Source: Actinomycetes bacterium (GTDB lineage Bacteria; Actinomycetota; Acidimicrobiia; Acidimicrobiales; Palsa-688). From it: a DNA stretch of 62,214 bases. The position numbers and the translations under genes are program-made. How positions within the stretch are numbered: the stretch's first letter is position 1; each line of letters opens with the position of its first letter. Shown piece after piece: positions 32,109 to 40,770 of this stretch. The stretch spans positions 1-62,214 of the forward strand of contig JAJZMF010000044.1 of assembly GCA_021850325.1 (NCBI GenBank). The letters run 5' to 3'. The notes below the pieces were generated by a model. That model was not told the origin of the DNA. It saw only the letters and a list, made by a program, of their open reading frames with translations, and ran no database searches.

Positions 32109-34205
32109 ATGGCTGGGCGCGGCGTGCTCGGCGGCGCAGGGGACCGGTACGCCGGGCCGTTGCCGGGCGCCGACGAGGCCATGCGGGCCGCCCTGGAGCT
32201 GGCGGTCGAGGTGGCAGGGGTGGGCACCTTCGACTGGGACCTGGGGAGCGGGGAGCTGTCCTTTGACGACCGGCTGCTGGCGCTGTTCGGTTACGACAAG
32301 GAGAGCTTCGAGGGCCGTGCCGGGCTCCTGGAGTGCCTGGCCCACCCGGCCGACCGGGACCGGGTGGCCGAGCTCTACCGCCGCGCCATCGCCGAGTGCG
32401 GCGAGTACGAGCTGGAGCACCGGGTCGTGCTCCCCGACGGTGTTACCCGCTGGGTGGCCTCCCGGGGCAGGGCGATCTGCGACGGCACGGGCCGGGCCGT
32501 CCGCCTCCTCGGCGCGTTCTACGAGACGACGGCCCGCCGGGAGGGCGAAGCCCAGGTCGCCCGGGCCATGGACGCCATCGGGACGGCGTTCTTCGCCCTG
32601 GGCGCCGACTGGTGCTTCAGCTACGTCAACCGGGAGGCTGAACGGCTGCTCGGCCGGGGCCGTGAGGAGCTCATCGGGGCCAACGTGTGGGAGCTGTTCC
32701 CGGCGGCCGTGGGGTCGGCGTTCGAGGACAACTACCGCCGTGCCCTGGCCACAGGGCAGGAGGTCGCCTTCGACGCCTACTACCCGAGCCCGCTCAACTC
32801 CTGGTACGAGGTGCGTGCCGTGCCCGGCCCGGAGGGCCTGGCCGTGTACTTCTCGGACATAAGCGGCCGCCGCGAAGCCCAGGACATGGCCGAGCGGGCG
32901 GTGCAGCGGGCCGCTCTGCTGTCCGATGTCAGCGAGGCCCTGAGCGCGGTGACCAACCGGGACCTGGCGGCCCGCCGGTTGGCCCAGCGCCTGGTGCCCA
33001 CCCTGGCCGACTGGTGCGTGGTGGCCCTGGTGGAGGACGAGGGCGTCCCGGCCCGGCGGCGGTTGCGGGCCGCCGGGAGCTGGCACGCCGAGCCCGGCCG
33101 GCGGGCCCTGGTGGAGCGGTACGTGCGCGCCCACCTGGCGGCGGCCGACGACGACGGCCTGGTCAGGGTCGTCGACCGGGGAGAGGCCCGCTTCCTTGCT
33201 GCGGGGGCCATGAAGGAGCTGCGCCGGGCCTCCCGCCCCGGCCCGCACCTGGACCTGTTGGAGCAGCTCGCCCCCTCGTCCGTGCTCGTACTGCCCCTGG
33301 CCGGCCCCGAGGCGGCCGTGGGCATGCTGGCGCTGTGCAACGGCGAAGCCCGGGGCACCTTCAGCGCCAGCGACGTGGCCGCCGCCCGTGACGTGGCGGC
33401 CCGGGCCGGGCTGGTGCTGGACCGGGCCCGGCTCTACCGGCGCCAGCGGGAGGTGGCCCAGGGCCTGCAGCGGTCGTTGCTGAGCCCTCCTCCCGAACGG
33501 GACGACTTCGAGGTGGAGGTGCGCTACTCGCCGGCAGCCGAGGCCATCCAGGTGGGCGGGGACTGGTACGACGCCTTCTCCCAGGCCGACGGGGGCCTGG
33601 TGCTGGTGATCGGGGACGTCATGGGCCACGACCTGCAGGCAGCGGCCGCCATGGGCCAGGTCCGGACCCTGGTGCGGGGCCTGGGTGCGGTGGGCACCGA
33701 CGGCCCGGCGGAGATCCTGGCCAAGGTGGACCGGGTCATGGGCACCCTGTGCCTGGACACGACGGCGACCGCGGTGGTGGCGCGGGTGGTCCCCGCCCTG
33801 CCCGAGGGTGCGGCCATGCTGTGCTGGTCCAACGCCGGCCACCCGCCGCCGATGCTGTTGCGTGCCGACGGGACGGTGGTCACCCTCGACGACGAGGCGG
33901 TCGGGCCTCTGCTGGGTGTCGAACCCACGGCGGAGAGGTCGCAGCGCCATGTCCACCTCGGCCCCTCGGACGTGGTGGTCTTCTACACGGACGGGCTGGT
34001 GGAGAGGCGGGGCCAGTCGATAGAGGTGGGCCTGGAGGAGATGGCCCGGGCCCTGTCCGGCCTGGCCGGGCGGTCCCTGGAGGAACTGTGCGACGGCCTG
34101 CTCGGGCAACTGCTCCCCGAGGTGCCCGAGGACGACGTGGCCCTGGTGGTGGTGCGCTCGCACCCCGTCCCGCTGGCCCGGCCCGGACAGGCCGCCGCTT
34201 CCTAG
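32109..34205 (+). CDS. PAS-PAS-GAF-SpoIIE serine phosphatase
   Basis: A 698-residue soluble sensor phosphatase. Two PAS domains come first (about 25-145: VGTFDWDLGSGELSFDDRLL; about 150-260: FSYVNREAERLLGRGREELIG). A GAF-like domain (about 270-445) precedes a C-terminal PP2C/SpoIIE domain with the metal Asp in VGGDWYDAF, LVIGDVMGHDLQAA, WSNAGHPPP and YTDGLVE. Such proteins typically dephosphorylate anti-sigma-factor antagonists in response to small-molecule or redox signals. No anti-sigma or antagonist gene is adjacent, so its target is elsewhere. Confidence 0.93.
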   Translation: MAGRGVLGGAGDRYAGPLPGADEAMRAALELAVEVAGVGTFDWDLGSGELSFDDRLLALFGYDKESFEGRAGLLECLAHPADRDRVAELYRRAIAECGEYELEHRVVLPDGVTRWVASRGRAICDGTGRAVRLLGAFYETTARREGEAQVARAMDAIGTAFFALGADWCFSYVNREAERLLGRGREELIGANVWELFPAAVGSAFEDNYRRALATGQEVAFDAYYPSPLNSWYEVRAVPGPEGLAVYFSDISGRREAQDMAERAVQRAALLSDVSEALSAVTNRDLAARRLAQRLVPTLADWCVVALVEDEGVPARRRLRAAGSWHAEPGRRALVERYVRAHLAAADDDGLVRVVDRGEARFLAAGAMKELRRASRPGPHLDLLEQLAPSSVLVLPLAGPEAAVGMLALCNGEARGTFSASDVAAARDVAARAGLVLDRARLYRRQREVAQGLQRSLLSPPPERDDFEVEVRYSPAAEAIQVGGDWYDAFSQADGGLVLVIGDVMGHDLQAAAAMGQVRTLVRGLGAVGTDGPAEILAKVDRVMGTLCLDTTATAVVARVVPALPEGAAMLCWSNAGHPPPMLLRADGTVVTLDDEAVGPLLGVEPTAERSQRHVHLGPSDVVVFYTDGLVERRGQSIEVGLEEMARALSGLAGRSLEELCDGLLGQLLPEVPEDDVALVVVRSHPVPLARPGQAAAS

Positions 34206-34258
34206 GCCCGGCGCCGTCGGGGGACGGTGCCACGTGGCCCTGCCCCGGCCTGCCTGGG

Positions 34259-34270
34259 GAACATATGTTC
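34259..34270 (+). promoter_or_regulatory. LexA (SOS) box
   Basis: GAACATATGTTC is a perfect palindrome matching the Gram-positive/actinobacterial SOS box core GAAC-N4-GTTC. It lies just upstream of a TATGCT -10 (34281-34286), so bound LexA would cover the -35/-10 spacer of the imuA'-imuB promoter. Confidence 0.85.
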
Positions 34271-34280
34271 TATGAACGGT

Positions 34281-34286
34281 TATGCT
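34281..34286 (+). promoter_or_regulatory. -10 box (TATGCT) of the imuA'-imuB operon
   Basis: TATGCT ends six bases before the GTG at 34293, the spacing seen at the leaderless starts in this window, and follows the LexA box by 10 bp. Confidence 0.6.
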
Positions 34287-34292
34287 GGGCGG

Positions 34293-35024
34293 GTGGCCCG
34301 GGACCTGGTGGCGACCGTCGGGGCCGCCGGTGCACCCGGTGGCTGGGCACCTCCGGGGAGGGCCCTGGTCCCGGAGCGGCTGCTGCCGGTGGCGGGCCAG
34401 CTGGCCGGCCTCTTCGCCGAGCACGGGCTCAGGCGGGGGAGCACGGTGGTGGTGGACAGGGCGGCCCCGGGGGCCATGTCCCTGGCCCTGGCCCTGTTGA
34501 GCGGGCCGTCGGCTGCCGGCTCCTGGTGCGCAGCGGTGGGCGCGCCCGACCTGGGCCTGGTGGGCGCGGCGCAGCTGGGCTTGGACATCGCCAGGTTGGC
34601 GCTGGCCCCCTCGCCCGGGCCCCGGTGGCCGGTGGTCGCAGCCGCCTTCCTCGAGGGTTTTGACGTAGTGCTCCTCGTACCCCCCGGGGACGCCCGCCCG
34701 GCCGATGCCCGCCGGCTGGAGGCCAGGGCGCGCCAGGCGGGGTCGGTGCTGGCCGTCCTCTCCCCGGCCTGGCCGGGCGTCGCCGATGTACGTCTGAGCG
34801 TGGACGGTGGCTCCTGGACGGGCCTGGAGGACGGGGCCGGCTACCTGGCGGGGCGGGAGCTGCAGGTGGCCCTCACCGGGCGGGGTGCCGCGTCACGTCC
34901 CCGGCGTGCCCGCCTGGTGGTGGGCCAGGGCCCCGACCGGGGGCCGGGCGTGGGCGGCCGGCGCCCGGGGCTGGTCGTGCTGGGTGGCACCTCCCCCCGG
35001 GCCGGTGGCCCGGGGGGGGACTGA
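34293..35024 (+). CDS. ImuA'-like SOS mutagenesis accessory protein
   Basis: 243 residues, Ala/Gly/Val-rich, related in layout to the truncated-RecA-like ImuA' proteins that accompany ImuB: LRRGSTVVVDRAAPGAMSLALALLSGPSAAG stands where RecA has its nucleotide-binding region, but the P-loop is degenerate. Position is the main argument: it is SOS-boxed and directly upstream of imuB. GTG 34293 fits the TATGCT box; ATG 34272 is in frame but would overlap the promoter. ImuA' is thought to help assemble the ImuB-DnaE2 translesion complex on the beta clamp. Confidence 0.75.
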   Translation: MARDLVATVGAAGAPGGWAPPGRALVPERLLPVAGQLAGLFAEHGLRRGSTVVVDRAAPGAMSLALALLSGPSAAGSWCAAVGAPDLGLVGAAQLGLDIARLALAPSPGPRWPVVAAAFLEGFDVVLLVPPGDARPADARRLEARARQAGSVLAVLSPAWPGVADVRLSVDGGSWTGLEDGAGYLAGRELQVALTGRGAASRPRRARLVVGQGPDRGPGVGGRRPGLVVLGGTSPRAGGPGGD

Positions 35025-35036
35025 GCGGTCCGGGCC

Positions 35037-36740
35037 GTGGCCACGAGCCGGGCCAGGGCCCTGTTCGCTTTTTGCCCCGACTGGCCGGTGCTCGCCACCG
35101 GGCGCCCCCCTTCCGAGGAGGTGGCGGTGGTGCAGGCCAACCGGGTGGTGGCGGCTTCCCCGGCGGCCCGGGTGGCCGGCGTGGTGGTGGGCATGCGCCG
35201 CCGGGAAGCGCAGTCGGCCTGCCCGGGGCTGGCTGTGGTGGCCCGGGCCCCCGCCCTGGAGGCCCGGGCCTGGGAGCCTGCAGTGGCCGCGGTCGAGGAG
35301 GTGGCGCCCGGTCCCGAGGTGCTCGCGCCGGGCCAGCTGGCGCTCGGGACGCGTGGGCCGTCGCGCTATTTCGGCGGGGACGCTGCCCTGGCGGCCAGGG
35401 TCGCCGGGCTGGTGGAGGCGGCGCTGCCCGAGGCCTGGCGGGGGTGCTGCCGGGTGGGGGTGGCCGATGGGCTCTTCACGGCCGGGCTGGCGGCCCGGTC
35501 CGCCCGCCCGGGTGGCCCCCTGGTCGTGCCCGGAGGAGGGAGCGCCGGCTTCCTGGCCCCCATGCCCGTAGGCGCCCTGTGCACCGAGGACCTCCAGGCG
35601 GTGGTGGGTGCCCGTCCGGCCGAGCTGGCCGAGCTGGTCAGCCTTCTCGGCCGGCTAGGGGTGAGGACCATGGGGGACTTCGCCGCCCTTCCCGCTCCTG
35701 TCGTACTGGCCCGCTTCGGTGCCACCGGGGCCCGGGCCCACCGCCTGGCCGCAGGGTTGGCGTCACGGCCGGTGACGGGCCGGGAACCTCCTCCGGACTG
35801 GTCGGTGGACGCGGAGCTGAGCCCACCGGCGGAGAACGTGCAGTCCGTCGTGTTCGTGGCCCGGGTACTGGCCGAACAGCTCCATGACCGCCTGGCCGGC
35901 TCGGGCCTGGTGTGCACCCGCCTGGCTGTCGTGGCCGGGACGGAGCAGGGTGGCACCCTGCGCCGTAGTTGGCGCCACGACGGCGCTCTCAGCGCCTCGG
36001 CCATCGCCGAGCGGGCCCGTTGGCAGCTCGAGGGGTGGGCACTGGCCAACCAGCTGAGCGGGGTGGAGGGGGAGGGCACCGGCGGGCCCGGGGCAGGTCG
36101 GGTCACCAGGTTGGCCCTGGTGCCCGAGGAGGTGAGGCCCGACGGCCACCAGCTCGGGTTGTGGGGGGCGGACGCGGGGGCCCGGGACCGGGCAGCCCGG
36201 GCCATGGCCCGCGTGCAGGCCGTGCTCGGGCCGGCCGGGGTCGTCACCGGCGTGCTGCAGGGAGGGAGGGACTACCTGGACCAGGTGCGCCTGGTCCCCT
36301 GGGGGGAGCCCCGGGAGCCGCTCCGCCCCGGGGGCCCGGTGACCGGCCCCTCCGAGCCGGCCACCGGTGCCCCCCGTCCGGCCAGGGCGACCGGAAGGGC
36401 CAAGGACGGCCCACCCCCCTGGCCCGGGCGCCTGCCCGGCCTGGCCCCCTGCGTCGTGCACCCCGTACCGGTCCCCGTCCAGCTCCTGGGCAGCCAGGGC
36501 GAGCCGGTCACGGTGAGCAGCCGGGGCCTGCTCGGCCCGGTGCCCGCCTACCTGGTCGTGGGCCACCGGGGCCGCCGCCAGGCGGTCACCGCCTGGGCCG
36601 GGCCCTGGCCCCTGGAGGAACGCTGGTGGGCGCACCAGGCACGCCGCCGCGCCCGGGTGCAGGTGGTGGCCGAAGACGGCCGGGCCTACCTGCTGGCGCG
36701 TGAGCACCAGGAGTGGTGGGCCGAGGCGTCCTATGACTGA
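35037..36740 (+). CDS. imuB: ImuB, Y-family polymerase-like mutasome protein
   Basis: 567 residues of the DNA polymerase Y family. The N-terminus (FAFCPDWPVLATGRPP) replaces the catalytic DMDCFFA motif of active DinB enzymes, so acidic metal ligands are missing and polymerase activity is not expected, as known for ImuB. Retained Y-family features include VVQANRVVAASPAARVAGVVVGM and the helix-hairpin-helix region LVSLLGRLGVRTMGDFAALP. A long Pro-rich C-terminal extension ends with the typical WWAEASYD-like tail. ImuB recruits DnaE2 and the beta clamp during SOS mutagenesis. dnaE2 is not in the window, so the cassette is split. Confidence 0.92.
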   Translation: MATSRARALFAFCPDWPVLATGRPPSEEVAVVQANRVVAASPAARVAGVVVGMRRREAQSACPGLAVVARAPALEARAWEPAVAAVEEVAPGPEVLAPGQLALGTRGPSRYFGGDAALAARVAGLVEAALPEAWRGCCRVGVADGLFTAGLAARSARPGGPLVVPGGGSAGFLAPMPVGALCTEDLQAVVGARPAELAELVSLLGRLGVRTMGDFAALPAPVVLARFGATGARAHRLAAGLASRPVTGREPPPDWSVDAELSPPAENVQSVVFVARVLAEQLHDRLAGSGLVCTRLAVVAGTEQGGTLRRSWRHDGALSASAIAERARWQLEGWALANQLSGVEGEGTGGPGAGRVTRLALVPEEVRPDGHQLGLWGADAGARDRAARAMARVQAVLGPAGVVTGVLQGGRDYLDQVRLVPWGEPREPLRPGGPVTGPSEPATGAPRPARATGRAKDGPPPWPGRLPGLAPCVVHPVPVPVQLLGSQGEPVTVSSRGLLGPVPAYLVVGHRGRRQAVTAWAGPWPLEERWWAHQARRRARVQVVAEDGRAYLLAREHQEWWAEASYD

Positions 36741-36769
36741 GCCCGGGCCCCCGGGGTAGCGTGAGGCCC

Positions 36770-37615
36770 GTGAAACTGGCCACTCTGAGGCTCGCCAACC
36801 GTACTGTCGCCGTCCGTGTCGAGGAGGCCGCCGGTCAAGCCGTCGAAGTGGGCGGCCCCGACGTGGGTGCCCTGCTGGCCGACCCGGGCTGGCCCCGGTC
36901 GGCGGCGGAGGCCGACGGCCCCCGTCACCCCCTGGCGGAGGCCGACTACGCGCCCGTGGTGCCCCGGCCGGGCAAGATCCTCTGCGTGGGCCAGAACTAC
37001 CGCGCCCACATAGCCGAACAGTCGGGTAAGCCCCCCGCCTACCCGACCCTGTTCGCCAAGTTCCCGTCCGCTCTGGTCGGCGCCCACGACCAGGTGGACC
37101 TGGCCCCCGGTTCACAGGCCGCCGACTGGGAGGTCGAGCTGGCAGTGGTCATGGGCTGGCCGGCCCGCCGGGTGAGCGAGCAGGACGCCCTCGCGCTGGT
37201 GGCCGGCTATGCGGTGCTCAACGACGTCTCGATGCGCGACTGGCAGTACCGCACGAGCCAGTTCCTCCAGGGCAAGACCTTCGACCGCTCGACCCCCTTC
37301 GGCCCCTGGCTGGTGACCAGGGACGACCCCTCGGTGGACGAGGCGGGCATGGAGCTGTCGTGCGAACTGGACGGTGAGCTGGTCCAGCAGGGCAACACGT
37401 CGGACCTGCTCTTCGACGTGGCCCACCTGGTCTCCTACATCTCCCAGGCCATGACCCTGCTCCCGGGTGACGTTATATCGACGGGCACCCCCGGGGGCTC
37501 GGGCCACTGGCGCGAGCCCAAGCGCTACCTGCAGGACGGCCAGCTGCTCGTGAGCCGGGCCCAAGGGCTCGGCGAATGCCGTAACATCGCCCGGCGCGAA
37601 GCCGTCGCCGGCTAG
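36770..37615 (+). CDS. Fumarylacetoacetate hydrolase (FAH) family protein
   Basis: 281 residues with the FAH fold. The conserved core begins ILCVGQNYRAHIAEQ, then metal-binding acidic residues in ADWEVELAVVMG, NDVSMRDWQYR, GKTFDRSTPFGPWLVT and GDVISTGTPGG. The family includes hydrolases and isomerases of 2-keto acids in aromatic and sugar-acid breakdown and oxaloacetate decarboxylases; substrate cannot be assigned. GTG 36770 is preferred over 36761 because TAGCGT (36757-36762) lies seven bases before it. Confidence 0.9.
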   Translation: MKLATLRLANRTVAVRVEEAAGQAVEVGGPDVGALLADPGWPRSAAEADGPRHPLAEADYAPVVPRPGKILCVGQNYRAHIAEQSGKPPAYPTLFAKFPSALVGAHDQVDLAPGSQAADWEVELAVVMGWPARRVSEQDALALVAGYAVLNDVSMRDWQYRTSQFLQGKTFDRSTPFGPWLVTRDDPSVDEAGMELSCELDGELVQQGNTSDLLFDVAHLVSYISQAMTLLPGDVISTGTPGGSGHWREPKRYLQDGQLLVSRAQGLGECRNIARREAVAG

Positions 37616-37671
37616 CTCGGCCGGCCCGCCGGCGCACCCGCCGGGAGAACGCTCAGGAAGGGGTACGACAG

Positions 37672-38655
37672 ATGCAAACCCGTAGGCTCACCCGGGGCGG
37701 GCTGCAGGCCAGCGTCATCGGGCTCGGCTGCTGGCAGCTGGGGGGCAGCTGGGGCGAGGTCAGCGAGGACCAGGCCATGGCCACCCTGCATGCGGCCGCC
37801 GACGCCGGGGTCACGTTCTTCGACACGGCGGACGTCTACGGTGACGGCCGCAGCGAGAGGCTGGTGGGCCGGCTCCTGGCCGAACGCCCGGGGGAGGGCC
37901 TGGTGGTGGCCACCAAGTGCGGCCGCCGGGTGGCACAGGAGGCGGCCAACTACACGCCGGAGGCCCTGCGCCAGTGGGCGGAGCGCAGCCTCGGGTACCT
38001 GGGGCTGGACCGGATCCCCCTGACACAGCTTCACTGCCCCCCCGATGCCGTCTACGAGGACGACCGCGTCTTCGACGCCCTCGACCAGCTGGTGGCCGAC
38101 GGCCTGCTCGGTGAGTACGGGGTGTCGGTGGAGACCGTGGCCCAGGGCCTGCGGGCCATCGAGCGCCCCGGGGTCACCAGTGTGCAGGTGATCTTCAACG
38201 CTTTCCGCCTCAAGCCCCTGGAGCAGCTGCTGCCCGCTTGTGAGCGCGCCGGCGCGGGCGTCATCGTGCGGGTACCCCTGGCGTCGGGCATGCTCTCGGG
38301 CAAGTACGACGAGAACACGACCTTCCCGGCCGACGACCACCGCAACTACAACCGTCACGGAGAGGCCTTCGACGTGGGCGAGACGTTCTCGGGCGTGCCC
38401 TACGACGTCGGGCTGCAGGCCGTCCGTCGCCTCGCTCAGGTGCTGCCCGAGGGATGGTCCCTGCCCGAGGTGGCCCTGCGCTGGTGCGCCGACGCACCCG
38501 GGGTGACGACGGTCATCCCCGGCGCCCGCAACCCCGAGCAGGCGCGGGCCAATGCCGCCGTGGGCGACAGGCCGGCCCTCGGTGCCGACGTGGTGGCTGA
38601 GGTCGAGGCCGTGTACCGCGACCTCGTGGCCCCCCACGTCCACAGCCGGTGGTAG
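37672..38655 (+). CDS. Aldo/keto reductase
   Basis: An NAD(P)H-dependent oxidoreductase of 327 residues with a TIM barrel. The catalytic tetrad region is visible: [13 protein letters not shown] (Asp and Tyr), VVATKCGRR (Lys) and [15 protein letters not shown] (His). [17 protein letters not shown] is the C-terminal cofactor-binding signature. ATG 37672 has GGAAGGGG about ten bases upstream. It overlaps the next gene by 7 bp, so the two are probably co-expressed. It looks like the YghZ/general stress subgroup; the substrate is unknown. Confidence 0.92.
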   Translation: MQTRRLTRGGLQASVIGLGCWQLGGSWGEVSEDQAMATLHAAADAGVTFFDTADVYGDGRSERLVGRLLAERPGEGLVVATKCGRRVAQEAANYTPEALRQWAERSLGYLGLDRIPLTQLHCPPDAVYEDDRVFDALDQLVADGLLGEYGVSVETVAQGLRAIERPGVTSVQVIFNAFRLKPLEQLLPACERAGAGVIVRVPLASGMLSGKYDENTTFPADDHRNYNRHGEAFDVGETFSGVPYDVGLQAVRRLAQVLPEGWSLPEVALRWCADAPGVTTVIPGARNPEQARANAAVGDRPALGADVVAEVEAVYRDLVAPHVHSRW

Positions 38656-39272
38656 GGCAGGCGGGCGGGACGGGGACCAGGGTCAAGCTCTACTTCGACC
38701 CCATCTGCCCGTTCGCCTGGGTCACGTCGCGCTGGGTGCTGGAGGTCCACCGCCAGCGCCCCTTCGAGCTCAGCTTCGGCGTCATGAGCCTCTCGGTGCT
38801 GAACGAAGGCCGGGACCTTCCCGAGGACTACCGCCGGCTCATGGACAGGGCCTGGGGCCCGGTGAGGGTGTGCACCGCCGCGGCCCAGGCCCACGGTGAG
38901 GGGGTGCTCGCCGACCTCTACACGGCGCTGGGCACCAGGCTCCACAACCAGGGCCAGGACGACTACGACGCCGTGACCCGGGCGGCACTGGCCGAGGTGG
39001 GCCTGCCTGCCTCGTTGGCCGAGGCCGCCCGGAGCACCGAGCACGATGCCGCGCTGAGGGCCGGCCATGCCGAAGGCATGGGCCCGGTGGGCCAGGACGT
39101 CGGCACTCCCGTTCTGCATGTGGACGGTGTGGCGTTCTTCGGGCCGGTGCTCATGTCGGTGCCCCGGGGCGAGGAGGCCGTACGGTTGTTCGACGCCGTG
39201 GTCACCCTGGCCGGGTTCCCCCGGTTCTTCGAGCTCAAGCGCACCCGCACCGGGAGCTTCGACTTCGACTGA
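38649..39272 (+). CDS. DsbA-like thiol oxidoreductase, Rv2466c-type, one-cysteine
   Basis: 207 residues with a DsbA/thioredoxin-like fold. It matches my recollection of the mycothiol-dependent reductase Rv2466c closely: [69 protein letters not shown]. The active site is ICPFAW instead of CPWC, so Cys20 is kept and the resolving Cys is Ala23. It should therefore work by a monothiol (mycothiol mixed-disulfide) route. It overlaps the aldo/keto reductase, suggesting a joint redox or detoxification role. Confidence 0.88.
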   Translation: MVGQAGGTGTRVKLYFDPICPFAWVTSRWVLEVHRQRPFELSFGVMSLSVLNEGRDLPEDYRRLMDRAWGPVRVCTAAAQAHGEGVLADLYTALGTRLHNQGQDDYDAVTRAALAEVGLPASLAEAARSTEHDAALRAGHAEGMGPVGQDVGTPVLHVDGVAFFGPVLMSVPRGEEAVRLFDAVVTLAGFPRFFELKRTRTGSFDFD

Positions 39273-39297
39273 CCGGGGCGCCCGGTGCCGGGCCCGG

Positions 39298-39333
39298 CCT
39301 GCCTGCGGAGCGGGGCCTGCCTGCGGAGCGGGG
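39298..39333. repeat. 18-bp direct repeat x2 in a convergent junction
   Basis: CCTGCCTGCGGAGCGGGG is repeated perfectly at 39298-39315 and 39316-39333, in the 70-bp gap between the DsbA-like gene and the convergent histidine kinase gene. Confidence 0.9.
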
Positions 39334-39342
39334 CCGGCCCGC

Positions 39343-40770
39343 TCAGAGGGAGACGACGGCGCCGGCCGGTGCCGGGCCGTCGCCCGGCCCGGGTGGCAGA
39401 GGGGCGCCGGCCAGGGGCACCCAGGCCTCCACGACGGTGCCCTGGCCGGGCTCGGAGCGCACCTCCAGCTGACCGCCCAGGAGGCGGGCGCGCTCCCTCA
39501 TGCCCAGGATCCCGAAGTGGCCGGCACCCGCCCCTCCCGTGGCCGTGGGGGCGAAGCCCGCCCCATCGTCGCGGACCGTCACCGACAGCTGGTCGCCGTT
39601 GCGGACCACGACGACGTCCACCCGGCCGGCCCCGGCGTGCTTGACCGTGTTGCGCACCGCTTCCTGGACAATGCGGAACACCCCGAGCTCGACATCGGGC
39701 CCGAGCCTGCCCGTCAGCTCGCGTACCTCGAGCTCGGCCGCCACGCCCTCCTCGTCCTCCACGTCCGCCATGAGGCTGGACAGGGCGGCAGCCAGGCCGA
39801 GCTCGTCGAGGGCCGGCGGCCTGAGGTCGCGGGCCACCGAGCGCAGGCGCGAGGCCGCAGCAAGAGCCTGCTGGCAGGCCTCGTCCAGGCCATCGCCCAC
39901 CGGTCGTGGGACATCCGACGCACCGGCCAGCCCCCGCAGGCGGCGGGCCAGGTGCAGGAACAGCTGCAGAGGCTCGTCGTGCAGTTCGCGGGCGAGGCGC
40001 TGGCGCTGCTCCTCCTCGGTGCGCACCACGAGGGCGGCGTACTGCGAAGCGCGCCTGCCCTCGCTGCGCTCCTCGGTGACGTCCTCCAGCACGACCTGCT
40101 GGGCGGCCACCGACTGCTCGCCCGAGAGCGAGACCAGGTTGACCCGGTAGTCCCGGCCCTCCACGGAGACGACCTGGCCGGCTCGCCCCAGGGTGCCGTG
40201 GCCGGTGCCGAGCAGGTGCTCGGCTGCCTGGCCGACCATCTCGGGCCCGAACAGCGCCATTGCGGCCGGGTTGGCGTCGGCCACCCGGTGGTCCGGGCCC
40301 AGCACCAGGATCGGGGCGCGGTTGGCGCTGAACAGCTGCTGGTAGAGGGTGACCATGGCCAGCCGGTCGGTGGTGGCCTGCTGGGCGTAACGATGGGCCA
40401 GGCGCTCCTGCTCGATGCGGTGGCCGGCCACGAAGGCCACCAGGTCGACGACGGCCAGGTCGACCAGGTCGGTGAGGACACGGTCGTTGCCGTCGGGCAG
40501 GGCCAGGAACGGCAGCCAGAGCAGGGTGGCCCAGATACCGGTGGCAGCCGAGCCGGTGAGGCCGTAACGCAGGGCGGCGTAACCGACGGGCACGATGAGC
40601 AGGGTGAGGGGGAGGCCGTCGGGCAGGAGGTCGCCCCCGGCACGGTTGAACAGGTCGGTCACATGGGCGGCGGCGATGAGCAGCACCATGCCCTGGACGA
40701 CCCAGAACCGCACGTCGCGCACCGGGGGGTGGGCCGCCCGGCGCAGGGCACCGCTCAGGTCAGCGGGCAT
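39343..40770 (-). CDS. Membrane histidine kinase with PAS domain (NarX/DesK-like HisKA_3)
   Basis: 475 residues. Hydrophobic segments fill about 20-110 (FWVVQGMVLLIAAAHV, LTLLIVPVGYAALRYGL, ATLLWLPFLAL). A PAS domain follows (ANRAPILVLGPDHRVADANPAAMALFG), then the dimerisation/phosphoacceptor helix RQRLARELHDEPLQLFLHL and an HATPase domain (VRNTVKHAGAGRVDVVV, VRDDGAGF, GHFGILGMRERARLLGG). It is the downstream gene of a two-gene operon, overlapping its regulator by 11 bp. Position next to the cupredoxin operon suggests that it senses redox, oxygen or metal state. The signal is unknown. Confidence 0.9.
   Translation of the reverse strand: MPADLSGALRRAAHPPVRDVRFWVVQGMVLLIAAAHVTDLFNRAGGDLLPDGLPLTLLIVPVGYAALRYGLTGSAATGIWATLLWLPFLALPDGNDRVLTDLVDLAVVDLVAFVAGHRIEQERLAHRYAQQATTDRLAMVTLYQQLFSANRAPILVLGPDHRVADANPAAMALFGPEMVGQAAEHLLGTGHGTLGRAGQVVSVEGRDYRVNLVSLSGEQSVAAQQVVLEDVTEERSEGRRASQYAALVVRTEEEQRQRLARELHDEPLQLFLHLARRLRGLAGASDVPRPVGDGLDEACQQALAAASRLRSVARDLRPPALDELGLAAALSSLMADVEDEEGVAAELEVRELTGRLGPDVELGVFRIVQEAVRNTVKHAGAGRVDVVVVRNGDQLSVTVRDDGAGFAPTATGGAGAGHFGILGMRERARLLGGQLEVRSEPGQGTVVEAWVPLAGAPLPPGPGDGPAPAGAVVSL

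Noticed and set aside
29342-32227. A 961-codon minus-strand open frame opposite the FtsH-type gene
   Set aside because: Long shadow frames are expected in very GC-rich DNA. It has His/Gly/Gln-rich composition without motifs, while the plus strand holds intact AAA and M41 signatures.
32040-34424. A 794-codon minus-strand open frame opposite the SpoIIE phosphatase
   Set aside because: No motifs, and it would run through the LexA box and imuA' promoter; the plus strand encodes clear PAS, GAF and SpoIIE domains.
35037-36740. Active translesion polymerase (DinB) call
   Set aside because: The N-terminal catalytic aspartate motif is replaced by FAFCPDWP; context with an SOS box and imuA'-like gene fits the non-catalytic ImuB.
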